32,886 nt of DNA from an uncultured Pelagibacteraceae bacterium (GCA_902626185.1 CACOEA010000008.1:1-32886), one strand, 5' to 3'; shown: positions 22,899 to 30,699, numbered from the stretch's first letter. Notes: generated by a model not told the origin, from the letters alone. A program made the numbers and translations.

Positions 22899-23297
22899 AT
22901 GAACATTAAATCATCTCAAAAATTAGTACAAGAAGCGGAAAAAGAAATTGAAACTTTAGACCCTCAAACGGTGAAACAATTAAGTGATAAAAATGAAATT
23001 ACCTTAATTGATATTAGAGATATTCGTGAGCTTTGGAACGAAGGAACAATTGAAAATTCAAAGCATATACCACGAGGCATGCTTGAATTTTGGTTAGATC
23101 CGGAGAGCACCTACTACAAATCAAATAAAGTGAGTGATATGAAAAAAATGGTCCTATATTGCGGGGCAGGTTTTCGTTCTGCTTTAGCTACAAAATCATT
23201 AGTGGATATGGGATTTAGAAATGTAGCACATGTAAGTGGTGGATTTGGAGCGTTAAAAGATGCAGGATTAAAAGTTGTTGTGAAAGAAAAGAAGTAA
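22899..23297 (+). CDS. Single-domain rhodanese-like protein
   Basis: The 132-residue protein is a rhodanese domain with a short N-terminal helix (SSQKLVQEAEKEIETLDPQTV). Visible are LIDIRDIRELWNEGTIENSKHIPRGMLEF, the active-site Cys in VLYCGAGFRSALA, and VAHVSGGFGALKDAG. The active-site loop CGAGFR differs slightly from the standard six-residue CxxGxR but keeps Cys and Arg. It can transfer sulfane sulfur between thiols in the cytoplasm; the physiological partner is unknown. It converges with the HCCA-isomerase-like gene with one base between them. Confidence 0.9.
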   Translation: MNIKSSQKLVQEAEKEIETLDPQTVKQLSDKNEITLIDIRDIRELWNEGTIENSKHIPRGMLEFWLDPESTYYKSNKVSDMKKMVLYCGAGFRSALATKSLVDMGFRNVAHVSGGFGALKDAGLKVVVKEKK

Positions 23298-23298
23298 A

Positions 23299-23886
23299 TT
23301 ATTTATTCGCTTCATTAATCGCAAACTCAATTCTATCTTGTCCCCAAAATACTTTATTATTAGAAATAAAACTTGGTGCACCAAAAACACCTTTTTCATA
23401 AGCTTCATTTGTTTTTTTTCTAAGCAAATCTTTTATTGAAGATGATTGAGATCTGAGAAAAAAAGTTTTCGGATTAATATTTAAGTTTTTAAGTATTTTT
23501 TGAATAACACTCTCATCATTCATGTTCAATCCATCTCTCCAAATTGAGTCAAATATGTTGTCGATATAGTAACTTTTAATATTATCTTCTTCAGCAACTA
23601 AAACTCCTCGCATTAGGTTTAAACTTTTTATTGGAAAATAAGAATTGAATTTAAATTTGATTTTATTTTTTTCAGCGATGAGTTTACAATCACGTATCAT
23701 GTGTTTTGCCTTGGCCGGGATAAAAGCTGGTGCTTTTATTCCGTGTAAATTGTGTAAACCACCTAAAAGAATAGGCTTGTATATAACTTTTACAGTTTTT
23801 CTTCTTTCTATTAATTTGATTTCTTTGTGAGCTAAAAAGGAATAAGGACTTACAAAATCAAAATAAAAGTCAAAAGATTTAATCAT
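23299..23886 (-). CDS. 2-hydroxychromene-2-carboxylate isomerase / DsbA-family protein
   Basis: The 195-residue protein starts with FDFYFDFVSPYSFLAHKEI, the thioredoxin-fold kappa-GST/HCCA-isomerase motif with Ser in the position of the DsbA catalytic CxxC. It continues with VIYKPILLGGLHNLHG, RPxxSLxxxRG-like FPIKSLNLMRGVLVAE, and KGVFGAPSFISNNKVFWGQDRIEF, the conserved cis-Pro region and end. Family members are glutathione-dependent isomerases in aromatic degradation or glutathione-S-transferase-like detoxifiers; the substrate here is unknown as no catabolic genes are nearby. Its start overlaps the upstream ABA4-like gene by 8 bp. Confidence 0.88.
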   Translation of the reverse strand: MIKSFDFYFDFVSPYSFLAHKEIKLIERRKTVKVIYKPILLGGLHNLHGIKAPAFIPAKAKHMIRDCKLIAEKNKIKFKFNSYFPIKSLNLMRGVLVAEEDNIKSYYIDNIFDSIWRDGLNMNDESVIQKILKNLNINPKTFFLRSQSSSIKDLLRKKTNEAYEKGVFGAPSFISNNKVFWGQDRIEFAINEANK

Positions 23887-24349
23887 TGAAATTAATTTTT
23901 TTTGAAAAAAAAATTCTTATAAACCAATAAATAAATAACCCTACTGGACCACTAAAGTATGTCAATATAAGAGAAACTATTACAAAAAATCTTGGCACCA
24001 TGTATTTTTGCGAGTCCCTGATAATCCATGCGCCCACAAAAAGGCTTATAGCTAAAAAATGTAACCAAAATATTAAAAGAAAACCCTCATCAGAAAACAT
24101 CGAGTACAATCCTTCTAAACCACTATATAACTCGAAACTGTCTAATATATTTCCGTTATTAAATATATTAATAGCAACAAACACATATGCAGAAGCTAAA
24201 ATCAACGGAGCAATTATAGATTGTATAAAAAAATTTGTAAAAAAGTTATTAGGCATTATTAAAAGCATTAACCAAAAAGGTATTACCCCCCAGTTTGCTA
24301 TCAAATAAATATTTTCATAGTTTAAAAAATTTAGAAGATCATTTATCAT
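23879..24349 (-). CDS. ABA4-like (DUF4281) integral membrane protein
   Basis: The 156-residue protein has four hydrophobic segments and the family pattern: YLIANWGVIPFWLMLLIMPN at residues 16-35, SIIAPLILASAYVFVAI, a FxSLxGLxxxF-like LEGLYSMFSDEGFLLIFWLHFLAISLFVGAWIIRDSQKY block, and YFSGPVGLFIYWFIRI. Plant ABA4 is needed for neoxanthin formation from violaxanthin; bacterial members have no proven function. No carotenoid genes lie in this window. It heads a two-gene unit with the isomerase-like gene and is divergent from recX with about 26 bp between. Confidence 0.8.
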   Translation of the reverse strand: MINDLLNFLNYENIYLIANWGVIPFWLMLLIMPNNFFTNFFIQSIIAPLILASAYVFVAINIFNNGNILDSFELYSGLEGLYSMFSDEGFLLIFWLHFLAISLFVGAWIIRDSQKYMVPRFFVIVSLILTYFSGPVGLFIYWFIRIFFSKKINFND

Positions 24350-24375
24350 GTAAAATAATATAGTATATTAAACTA

Positions 24376-24936
24376 ATGAATCCCACATCAAATAAAAGTG
24401 ATTTTGAAGACCTAACTACAAATTTGAAAGATATGGCTTATTCATATTTAGAAAAATATAACCCTTCAAAACAACAATTAAAAGTTTACTTATTAAAAAA
24501 ATACCTCACTAAAATTAAAGGATCAAAATCAAAAAGAGAAGTCTCATTAATTATTGATAAAATTATAACAAACTTAGAAAAAAATAAAATACTTAATGAT
24601 GAAATGTATTCTGACTCTAAAGCTAGAATGTATTTAAGAAGAGGATATTCTTTAAATAAGATTAATCAGTCATTAAGAAATAAAGGAATTGAAAGTAAAT
24701 ACATTAAACAAAGTTTGGATAAGATAAAAGATAATGAAATTGAGCCTGACTTTGTTTCGGCGATAAAACTTTGTAAGAGAAGAAGAATTGGGCCATTAAG
24801 ACCACAAGCTAATAGAGAACTTTATTATAAAAAAGATATGGGGATATTGGCTAGAGGTGGTTTTAATTATGAATTGTCAAAAAGAGTTTTAGATCTTGAT
24901 GCTAATGAATTCAATAAATTTCTAAAAATTGTTTAA
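24376..24936 (+). CDS. recX: RecX family regulatory protein
   Basis: The 186-residue protein shows the RecX three-helix repeats: YLEKYNPSKQQLKVYLLKKY at the N-terminus, LNDEMYSDSKARMYLRRGYSLNKINQSLRNKGIESKYIKQSL in the middle, and ILARGGFNYELSKRVLDLDAN at the end. In known organisms RecX inhibits RecA filament growth and typically lies by recA; here it is alone. The alphaproteobacterial member is recognisable by the 'DYLxRRxxSxxxxxxxLxxKG' pattern. It ends 4 bp into the convergent small membrane gene. Confidence 0.83.
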   Translation: MNPTSNKSDFEDLTTNLKDMAYSYLEKYNPSKQQLKVYLLKKYLTKIKGSKSKREVSLIIDKIITNLEKNKILNDEMYSDSKARMYLRRGYSLNKINQSLRNKGIESKYIKQSLDKIKDNEIEPDFVSAIKLCKRRRIGPLRPQANRELYYKKDMGILARGGFNYELSKRVLDLDANEFNKFLKIV

Positions 24937-25061
24937 TCTTTATTCTTATTATCTTTAACAATTTGGTCTAATTTGCGTTTAAGCAAATTCCTTACAATTA
25001 TAAAAAAAAGTACACCAAATAAGGTTACAGAGGTTATTATAATTAGTATTGTTTTAATCAT
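24933..25061 (-). CDS. 42-residue single-span membrane protein
   Basis: This is too short for the track. It reads MIKTILIIITSVTLF, a hydrophobic span through GVLFFIIV, and then a positively charged tail RNLLKRKLDQIVKD ending NKNKD. The layout is a short periplasmic or uncleaved N-terminus, one span and a cytoplasmic basic amphipathic tail, as in many small inner-membrane regulators. Its ATG overlaps the stop of cysQ by 8 bp, so it is expected to be translated by coupling. Function unknown. It converges with recX by 4 bp. Confidence 0.65.
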   Translation of the reverse strand: MIKTILIIITSVTLFGVLFFIIVRNLLKRKLDQIVKDNKNKD

Positions 25062-25833
25062 TTAAATTATCGCTTCGTCTAATTAAAATAGTTGGATTTT
25101 TATAGTCTTCTTTACCATAGATAAATTTTTCTTTTTCTAAACTTGTCACAATAGCTCCAGCATTTTCAGCGATTGCATGACCTGCTGCATCGTCCCATTC
25201 ATTTGCTCTTACTTTATCTAAATATAGATCATACTCTCCCGTGGCTATTAAACAATATTTATAGGAACTACTTAATTTTCTAAATGAGGTAACTTTAAAT
25301 TCTTTTAATTTATTTAAAATTAGTTCAGGTGGTTTTTTATTATTTGTTAAAGCATGAATTTCACCTTTGGGTGATTGTTTTTTACAGTTTAACTTTTTAT
25401 TCTGATTTTTTTCTAACAAATATGAACTATCTTTTCCGTAAGAGTAAAAAATTTGTTTTTTTTTTGGTACACCAATAATACCAAGAACTGGAAGTGTGTC
25501 TAATATCAAACCTGCGTTTAAAGTATACTCATTACGACCTGCAATATATTCTTTTGTTCCATCAATTGGGTCTATTAGCCAAAAAGTTTTTAATGTATTC
25601 TTTTTGTTTAAGTCGACCGTTTCTTCAGAAATTATTGGAATACTAGAGGTTAATTTACTAATCTTATTAGTAATAATTTCATTAACTTTTAAGTCTCCAT
25701 TAGTTACTGGAGATCCATCTTCTTTAGTCTTTATTTTAATGCCTTCTTTTTCAATTTTGATAGACTCTCTACCTGCTTCATCAAAGGTTGGAATTAAATT
25801 TTCAACAATGTCTTTTAGTTCTTTATTATTCAT
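25054..25833 (-). CDS. cysQ: 3'(2'),5'-bisphosphate nucleotidase
   Basis: The 259-residue protein belongs to the inositol monophosphatase fold. Lithium-sensitive metal-site motifs are visible: IPIISEETVDL, LIDPIDGTKEYIAGRNEYTLNAGLI near residue 90 and RANEWDDAAGHAIAENAGA near residue 210. CysQ removes the 3'-phosphate of PAP made during sulfate assimilation or 4'-phosphopantetheine transfer. The streamlined context leaves the second source more likely if sulfate reduction genes are missing, which this window cannot show. It overlaps the upstream DUF3553 gene by 8 bp and the downstream 42-residue gene by 8 bp. Confidence 0.93.
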   Translation of the reverse strand: MNNKELKDIVENLIPTFDEAGRESIKIEKEGIKIKTKEDGSPVTNGDLKVNEIITNKISKLTSSIPIISEETVDLNKKNTLKTFWLIDPIDGTKEYIAGRNEYTLNAGLILDTLPVLGIIGVPKKKQIFYSYGKDSSYLLEKNQNKKLNCKKQSPKGEIHALTNNKKPPELILNKLKEFKVTSFRKLSSSYKYCLIATGEYDLYLDKVRANEWDDAAGHAIAENAGAIVTSLEKEKFIYGKEDYKNPTILIRRSDNLND

Positions 25834-25999
25834 TACTGATTTTTTCTAAAGTAACGTTTTCAAGATTAATTACTTTTTTACCACAGTTTTGAAAATTTAC
25901 AGTAGCCATATTTTTGATAATAGATTGAATTTGACCAATACCCCAATTTTTTTCTAGTGGATTTACTACAAAATTACCTGGTTCTAGATCATATTGCAT
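25826..25999 (-). CDS. DUF3553 family protein
   Basis: This 57-residue gene is hidden inside the longer track ORF 25826-26278, whose upstream part is antisense to mnmA. It begins MQYDLEPGNFVVNPLEKNWG and continues IGQIQSIIKNMATVNFQNCGKKVI, the DUF3553 pattern of 'F/LEPGDxVxNPxxPxWGxGQVQS' and 'VxVxFExAGKxxI', a small SH3-like beta barrel. This domain also occurs as the C-terminal part of some helicases (UvrD-like). Function is unknown. It is divergent from mnmA with 37 bp between starts, and coupled to cysQ by an 8-bp overlap. Confidence 0.85.
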   Translation of the reverse strand: MQYDLEPGNFVVNPLEKNWGIGQIQSIIKNMATVNFQNCGKKVINLENVTLEKISNE

Positions 26000-26036
26000 A
26001 ATGGAAAATTTATTTTTTTTATAATATACACACATC

Positions 26037-27170
26037 ATGATTAATTCACTAGGAATAAAAAAATCACCCAAAGACACAAAGGTAGTTGTTGCTATGTCAG
26101 GTGGAGTAGACTCGTCAGTGGTAGCAGCATTAATGAAACAAGAAGGGTATGATGTTACAGGTATTACCTTAAAATTATATGATGATACAAAAAAATCTAG
26201 TTCAGGCAGACAATGTTGTGCGGGGCAAGACATTTTAGATGCCAAAAGAGTTTCGGAAACACTAGATATTAAGCACAAAATATTATTTTATCAAAAAAAA
26301 TTCAAAAGTGAAGTGGTTGACTCTTTCATAGATAGCTACGTGTCCGGAGAAACGCCTATTCCTTGCGTTCAATGCAATCAAACAGTTAAATTTAGAGACT
26401 TATTTAAATATGCTAAAGAATTAAAAGCTGATGCTCTTGTAACTGGACACTATGTTACAAGAGTACAGAAAAATGGTCACGCAAATATGTATCGGGCAAA
26501 AGATACTAATCGCGATCAAAGTTATTTTTTATTTAGCACATCACAAGCTCAACTTGACTACTTAAGGTTTCCTCTAGGTGAAATAGATAAATTTGAAACA
26601 AGATCGTTAGCTAAAAAACTTAAACTTAATGTTGCAGATAAACCAGACAGCCAAGATATCTGTTTTGTTCCTAATGGTGATTACAGTTCTGTAATTAAGA
26701 AATTTAGACCGGAGTCCTTTAAGTCAGGTAAAATACTAAATGTTTTAGGAGAAGAAATAGGCCAACATGATGGGATAGTCAACTATACTATCGGACAAAG
26801 AAAAGGTATCAAAATTTCAAATAAAAATCCATTATACGTTGTAAATATAGATGCAAATAAGAATACAATTACTGTTGGGGAAAGAAATCTTTTAGAAATT
26901 CAAAAAATCAAATTAAGGGATGTAAACATATTAGGAGAAAAAAAAGAATTCGATAATGAAATTAGTATAAAAGTAAGATCAACTGGAAAACTTTTGAAAT
27001 CTAAAATTTTTTTTTCAAATAAAACTGAAGCAAATGTAGAAATTTTAGACAGAGAAACAGGTATCTCGCCGGGTCAAGCGTGCGTTTTTTATATGAAAGA
27101 TGAGTTTGGGGATAAACTACTTGGGGGTGGTTGGATTCACAAGACATTCAATAGAAATTTATCCACTTAG
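26037..27170 (+). CDS. mnmA: tRNA-specific 2-thiouridylase
   Basis: MnmA installs the 2-thio group on wobble uridine 34 in Glu, Gln and Lys tRNAs. The 377-residue enzyme has the PP-loop [25 protein letters not shown] near residue 17, GxxCCAG-like [13 protein letters not shown], the catalytic Cys in [14 protein letters not shown] near residue 110, and the second catalytic Cys in [15 protein letters not shown] near residue 205. The C-terminal barrel shows YTIGQRKGI and [14 protein letters not shown]. The start ATG is preceded by a poor ribosome site, common in this genome. A hairpin and a run of ten T residues follow. Confidence 0.97.
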   Translation: MINSLGIKKSPKDTKVVVAMSGGVDSSVVAALMKQEGYDVTGITLKLYDDTKKSSSGRQCCAGQDILDAKRVSETLDIKHKILFYQKKFKSEVVDSFIDSYVSGETPIPCVQCNQTVKFRDLFKYAKELKADALVTGHYVTRVQKNGHANMYRAKDTNRDQSYFLFSTSQAQLDYLRFPLGEIDKFETRSLAKKLKLNVADKPDSQDICFVPNGDYSSVIKKFRPESFKSGKILNVLGEEIGQHDGIVNYTIGQRKGIKISNKNPLYVVNIDANKNTITVGERNLLEIQKIKLRDVNILGEKKEFDNEISIKVRSTGKLLKSKIFFSNKTEANVEILDRETGISPGQACVFYMKDEFGDKLLGGGWIHKTFNRNLST

Positions 27171-27177
27171 TTAACAA

Positions 27178-27218
27178 TCACTATTCTATCTCGTAATAAG
27201 TGATACTCTTTTTTTTTT
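27178..27218 (+). terminator. Rho-independent terminator after mnmA
   Basis: TCACTATT (27178-27185) pairs with AATAAGTGA (27195-27203) with one bulged A, a 9-base loop, then TACTC and ten consecutive T. The T run is the longest in this region and lies immediately before the structured RNA candidate. Confidence 0.75.
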
Positions 27219-27229
27219 AATATGATTTA

Positions 27230-27427
27230 ATGAAATTAATTAAGAGGCAACTCTTAACTGGCCATTTAGGGAAAAACCGAGAGGTTCAAGCTTAAAGGGC
27301 AGAAAGGTGAACCTAGTAGCGCTAGAATAGTTCATCGGGAAGGCTTGGCGGTAGCGCATACAACGACGAGCCAAAACTACTAAATTTCTGGGCGAAAGCC
27401 TAGAAATTTATGTGGTTCTCCTCCAGT
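27230..27427 (+). ncRNA. Structured non-coding RNA candidate, family not recognised
   Basis: The stretch has several clean helices in a row: TTAAGAG/CTCTTAA closed by a GCAA tetraloop (27240-27257); AGGTTCA/TGAACCT (27282-27288 with 27308-27314); GGCTTG/CGAGCC or the alternative TTGGC/GCCAA (27342-27374); and a 13-bp stem TAAATTTCTGGGC/GCCTAGAAATTTA capped by a GAAA tetraloop (27381-27410). Two GNRA loops are typical of folded, tertiary-contacting RNAs. It is GC-richer than the surroundings and follows the mnmA terminator, with a TATGAT box at 27221. It is not tRNA, RNase P RNA, SRP RNA, tmRNA or a riboswitch class I know. The strand is inferred; the 3' part overlaps the convergent membrane gene's end. 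The end coordinates are estimates. Confidence 0.6.
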
Positions 27428-28112
27428 AAAATCTCGAAAACAAATAAAACAAAACAACTCCAACAAAATAATTCCATTCAAGTGCATGTTTAAAATGAGT
27501 GTTACCTTTAGTAATTAAAATCGGAATACTTAAAATTGCTACAGAAGACAAAATGGCCACCAATGAAATCTTTAAATATAATATTTTAATATTTATAAAA
27601 TTAATTAATTTAAGTTTCAGTTTATAAAGATGATAAACCAAGATACCCTGCGCAATTATTTCAAATATTATAAACAACAATAGAACTATTCTTCTAAATA
27701 ATTTATACAATTGAATATCAAATTTAACACCAAGCAAAAGGGAATGTATTACTAAAAAAATAGCTGATAAAATTCCGAAAGTCTTAAACTTATAATTAAT
27801 GTTCGATAAATAAACTTTATTTATTAGTAAATTGTTATTTTTCCAGTAGATATATAAAAAAAAAGCAGTAAGAATCATAGAAGGTTTGAATATTAAGTAC
27901 TGAGGAAAAGTTCTGGAAGCTCTACTTATTGATAAGCTGCCATCTAGATAAGGGATTGAAAAACCAGATCTACCAATCTGATCAACTCTGAAAATAGTAT
28001 TCTCTAAAAATTCAGGATTTTGTGAGATGAACAAACAGAGGTTAATGGCTATTAAAGGAATTAAAAATATCCATAAACTCAATTTTCTTATTTGAGTTAT
28101 TTCACTTATCAT
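27408..28112 (-). CDS. Polytopic membrane protein of unknown function
   Basis: I do not recognise this 234-residue protein. It shows about six hydrophobic segments separated by short charged loops. The loop after the first segment (QNPEFLENTIFRVDQIGRSGFS) contains an exposed stretch, and the ends of helices are Lys-rich (KLKLKLINFINIKIL). The last residues FSRFYWRRTT are basic, placing the C-terminus in the cytoplasm. It lies 11 bp after a 27-residue basic peptide gene on the same strand. Its stop codon lies in the 13-bp hairpin of the RNA candidate, so the hairpin might also serve as its 3' end. No catalytic motif is visible. Confidence 0.68.
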   Translation of the reverse strand: MISEITQIRKLSLWIFLIPLIAINLCLFISQNPEFLENTIFRVDQIGRSGFSIPYLDGSLSISRASRTFPQYLIFKPSMILTAFFLYIYWKNNNLLINKVYLSNINYKFKTFGILSAIFLVIHSLLLGVKFDIQLYKLFRRIVLLLFIIFEIIAQGILVYHLYKLKLKLINFINIKILYLKISLVAILSSVAILSIPILITKGNTHFKHALEWNYFVGVVLFYLFSRFYWRRTT

Positions 28113-28123
28113 TTTAATACTGA

Positions 28124-28207
28124 TTATTTTCTTTTGTTTCTTTTTCGTGCTCTTCTTTTCTTAGAGCCAATTTTTCTACGGCCTCTGTGCTTTTTTGGAT
28201 ATCCCAT
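28124..28207 (-). CDS. 27-residue highly basic peptide
   Basis: This is too short for the track. It reads MGYPKKHRGRRKIGSKK followed by RRARKRNKRK, about two thirds of residues Lys, Arg or His and no acidic residue at all. A textbook ribosome site, AAAGGAGG, lies about 7 bp upstream of the ATG, which is unusually strong for this genome. The composition recalls small ribosome-associated proteins such as the AURKAIP1/COX24-like and bTHX types, so rRNA binding is the best guess. It precedes the membrane protein gene by 11 bp. It is antisense to the spurious N-terminal extension of the track's metC-like ORF. Confidence 0.72.
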   Translation of the reverse strand: MGYPKKHRGRRKIGSKKRRARKRNKRK

Positions 28208-28272
28208 ATTTTTGCCTCCTTTTTTATATTTTGTTCTTTAAAATTTATGTAAGCTCCAATTATACTTATTTT

Positions 28273-29463
28273 ATGAAAAAGTCTATAAGCACATTTTTAA
28301 AACAACCCATAAAAGATAGCATCAATAGATCAGCTAATCCATCAGTCACTCGTGCATCAACTATACTTTTTAATTCTATGCAAGAACTAGTGCAACACGA
28401 AAAAAGAATTAAAGCTAATAAAAAGATTAGTTACTATAGTTACGGAAGATACGGCAGTTCTACAACTATTGAACTAGAAAATATTCTTAAAGAGCTAGAG
28501 AAAGCTTATCACGTTTTTCTTACTGGCACTGGCTTTGGCGGAGTAGCTTTGGCTATCATGAGTTTGTGTAGACCTGGAGATGAAATATTAGTTTCTGACA
28601 ACGTATACGGACCCACTAAAGAAATTTCAGAGGAGTTAGTGAACGAATTTAATATAAACGCAAAGTTTTATGATCCAGATAATTTTAATGATTTACAAAA
28701 CAAAATTACAAAAAAAACTAAAATGATTCTTGTTGAAAATCCAGGAAGTAACACATTTGAATTTCAGGATCTTTCAAAAATTGTAAGATTAGCTAAGAAA
28801 AAAAATATATTAACTTTTTTAGATAACACTTGGGGAACGCCCTTATATTTAAAACCATTAAAATTAGGATTTGACTTATCATTCACATCAGCAACTAAAT
28901 ATTTTTCAGGACATTCAGATGCAATGGGAGGATCATTAGCGGTTAATAAAAAAGTTTTTAAAAAAGTAATGTTTTTTTACAAATTATCTGGTTATAGAAT
29001 GTCTGCAGACGAAGCATATCTAATTATTAGAGGTCTTAGAACTTTAGATGTAAGACTAAAAAAGCATTATGAAAATACGTTGGTAGTAATTAATTTTTTG
29101 AAAAAACAAAAAAAGATAAAAGAAATTCTTTATCCTTACAAACCTTCTTCAAAAAGTTACAAATTATGGAAAAAATATTATTCAGGAGCGAATGGTTTAT
29201 TTTCAATTGTCGTAAAAAGTAAAAAAAAATCATCCGTGGTAAAATTTGTTAATTCATTAGAATTATTTGGTATAGGATATAGCTGGGGTGGTTTTGAAAG
29301 TTTAGCCCTTTTACAAGATCTAAGAGATGATACTAAATATACCAAAACAAGAAGGTATTTAAGATTTGGAAAGGATGAACATATTGTTAGACTTCATATT
29401 GGATTAGAAGATCCAAATGACTTGGTTCAAGATTTGAAAAAATCTTTAAGACATATTAAATAA
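28273..29463 (+). CDS. metC: Cystathionine beta-lyase-like PLP enzyme
   Basis: The protein (396 residues from the ATG at 28273) is a Cys/Met metabolism PLP enzyme. Visible are TGTGFGGVALAIMSLCRPGDEIL near residue 80, VYGPTKEI, an FLDNTWGTPLYLKPLKLGFDLSF block with the PLP-binding Asp, and the Schiff-base Lys in FTSATKYFSGHSDAMGGSL near residue 215. SWGGFESLALL and RLHIGLEDPNDL mark the C-terminus. Several residues and the WGGFESL pattern fit cystathionine beta-lyase, which makes homocysteine for methionine. The track start at 28195 would add 26 hydrophobic residues that overlap the basic peptide gene; the ATG at 28273 fits the family start. It shares one base with the MFS gene. Confidence 0.87.
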   Translation: MKKSISTFLKQPIKDSINRSANPSVTRASTILFNSMQELVQHEKRIKANKKISYYSYGRYGSSTTIELENILKELEKAYHVFLTGTGFGGVALAIMSLCRPGDEILVSDNVYGPTKEISEELVNEFNINAKFYDPDNFNDLQNKITKKTKMILVENPGSNTFEFQDLSKIVRLAKKKNILTFLDNTWGTPLYLKPLKLGFDLSFTSATKYFSGHSDAMGGSLAVNKKVFKKVMFFYKLSGYRMSADEAYLIIRGLRTLDVRLKKHYENTLVVINFLKKQKKIKEILYPYKPSSKSYKLWKKYYSGANGLFSIVVKSKKKSSVVKFVNSLELFGIGYSWGGFESLALLQDLRDDTKYTKTRRYLRFGKDEHIVRLHIGLEDPNDLVQDLKKSLRHIK

Positions 29464-30692
29464 TGTTTAAATTTATTCCGAACAAACTAGCTTTAATTGT
29501 TTTATTGTCAGCTTGTACAATAATTTTAATTTCAATGGGCCTTAGACAAACCTTTGGTTTATTTTTTAAAGCATTTGAAGAAGGATTGGGCTGCACAAGA
29601 ACAGAGTTTGGCCTTGCGATTGGTATACAAATGTTATTTTGGGGAATATTTGCTCCATTATTTGGTTACTTAGCCGATAAACTTGGAGGAAGTAAGGCTG
29701 TATTTTTAGGTTTCATAATATTTGGATTGGGTATCTATATGTTATATGCAGGACCGAATACAGGAATTTTTTTTCAAATAAGTTTAGGCGTATTAATCGG
29801 TATTGCTTTAGGAGCAACTGCTATTGGGGTACCTGTCTCAGAAGTAGGCAAACATTTTCCTAATGAAACAAGAACATTGGCCACAGGTTATGTTACTGCT
29901 GCAGCTTCTGTAGGTTATTTTTTATCACCACTTTTTACTCAGTATAGTCTCGGAGTATCTGGCTGGGAACAAACATTAAAATATTTTATGTATTTCATCG
30001 CGTTTGGACTAATAGCTTCTCTTTTTTTACTACCGTCAAAGAAATTAATAGACTCCTCTAAAGCAGACAGAGAACAATCATTTACAGCGGCAATACAGGA
30101 AGCTTTTTCACACAGAGGTTACGTTCTTTTAGTTTTAGGGTTTTTTGTTTGTGGGTTTCAAATTACTCTTGTCGGCACCCATGTTCCTGGCTACATGCAA
30201 GATAGAGGAATGGGAGGCTGGTCAGCTACAATTATTTTAGCATTAATTGGTTTGTTTAATATATTTGGAACATTGGGGATGGGTTATCTTGGAACAAAAT
30301 ATAGAAAAAAAAATCTTCTAAGTATTTTATATTTTTTAAGAGCTGTAAGTATTTGTGTATTTATTTTTTCACCACCATCTCTATTAAATTCAATTATTTT
30401 TGGTATAACATTTGGCCTACTTTGGTTATCAACTGTTCCACCGACTAATGGCATAGTTGCACAAATATTTGGAACAAAATATCTAAGTACTTTATTTGGC
30501 ATAGTATTTTTGTGTCACCAAATTGGTGCATTTTTAGGAGCTTACTTAGGAGGTTATTTTTTCGATTTATACGGTTCGTATGACTACGCTTGGTACATTG
30601 CCATTGCGCTTTCAATATTTGCAACCTTAGTTCATTATCCTATTGATGAGACACCTCTTGTAAGAAAAACTGAGGAAGAAAAAGCTTTGTAA
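29463..30692 (+). CDS. Major facilitator superfamily transporter
   Basis: The 409-residue protein has 12 hydrophobic segments and the MFS loop motif GYLADKLGGSKAVFLG between helices 2 and 3. The first helix ends SMGLRQTFGLFFKAFEEGLGCTRTEFGLAIG, characteristic of the monocarboxylate/oxalate-formate (MCT/OFA) subgroup, and helix 11 has GAFLGAYLGGYFFDLYGSYDYAW. It is likely a proton- or solute-coupled carrier for small organic anions; the substrate is not determinable. Its TAATG junction with the metC-like gene implies translation coupling, so a link with sulfur amino acid metabolism is possible. Confidence 0.88.
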   Translation: MFKFIPNKLALIVLLSACTIILISMGLRQTFGLFFKAFEEGLGCTRTEFGLAIGIQMLFWGIFAPLFGYLADKLGGSKAVFLGFIIFGLGIYMLYAGPNTGIFFQISLGVLIGIALGATAIGVPVSEVGKHFPNETRTLATGYVTAAASVGYFLSPLFTQYSLGVSGWEQTLKYFMYFIAFGLIASLFLLPSKKLIDSSKADREQSFTAAIQEAFSHRGYVLLVLGFFVCGFQITLVGTHVPGYMQDRGMGGWSATIILALIGLFNIFGTLGMGYLGTKYRKKNLLSILYFLRAVSICVFIFSPPSLLNSIIFGITFGLLWLSTVPPTNGIVAQIFGTKYLSTLFGIVFLCHQIGAFLGAYLGGYFFDLYGSYDYAWYIAIALSIFATLVHYPIDETPLVRKTEEEKAL

Positions 30693-30699
30693 TTCATAT

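Noticed and set aside
26000-26278. N-terminal part of track ORF 25826-26278
   Set aside because: It is antisense to the start of mnmA and lacks any family pattern; only the DUF3553 part from 25999 is a gene.
27230-27295. 21-codon ORF (MKLIKRQLLTGHLGKNREVQ...) at the 5' end of the RNA candidate
   Set aside because: There is no ribosome site, the frame lies across the GCAA-capped hairpin and into the second helix, and the length is within chance; RNA structure explains the sequence better.
27411-27427. CTCCTCCA end of the RNA candidate read as a tRNA-like CCA 3' end (tmRNA)
   Set aside because: No matching acceptor 5' strand, no G-U identity pair and no tag-like reading frame ending in Ala codons were found.
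28195-28272. 26-residue hydrophobic N-terminal extension of the metC-like ORF
   Set aside because: It overlaps the ribosome site and start of the basic peptide gene on the other strand and is not part of the PLP-enzyme family; the ATG at 28273 fits.
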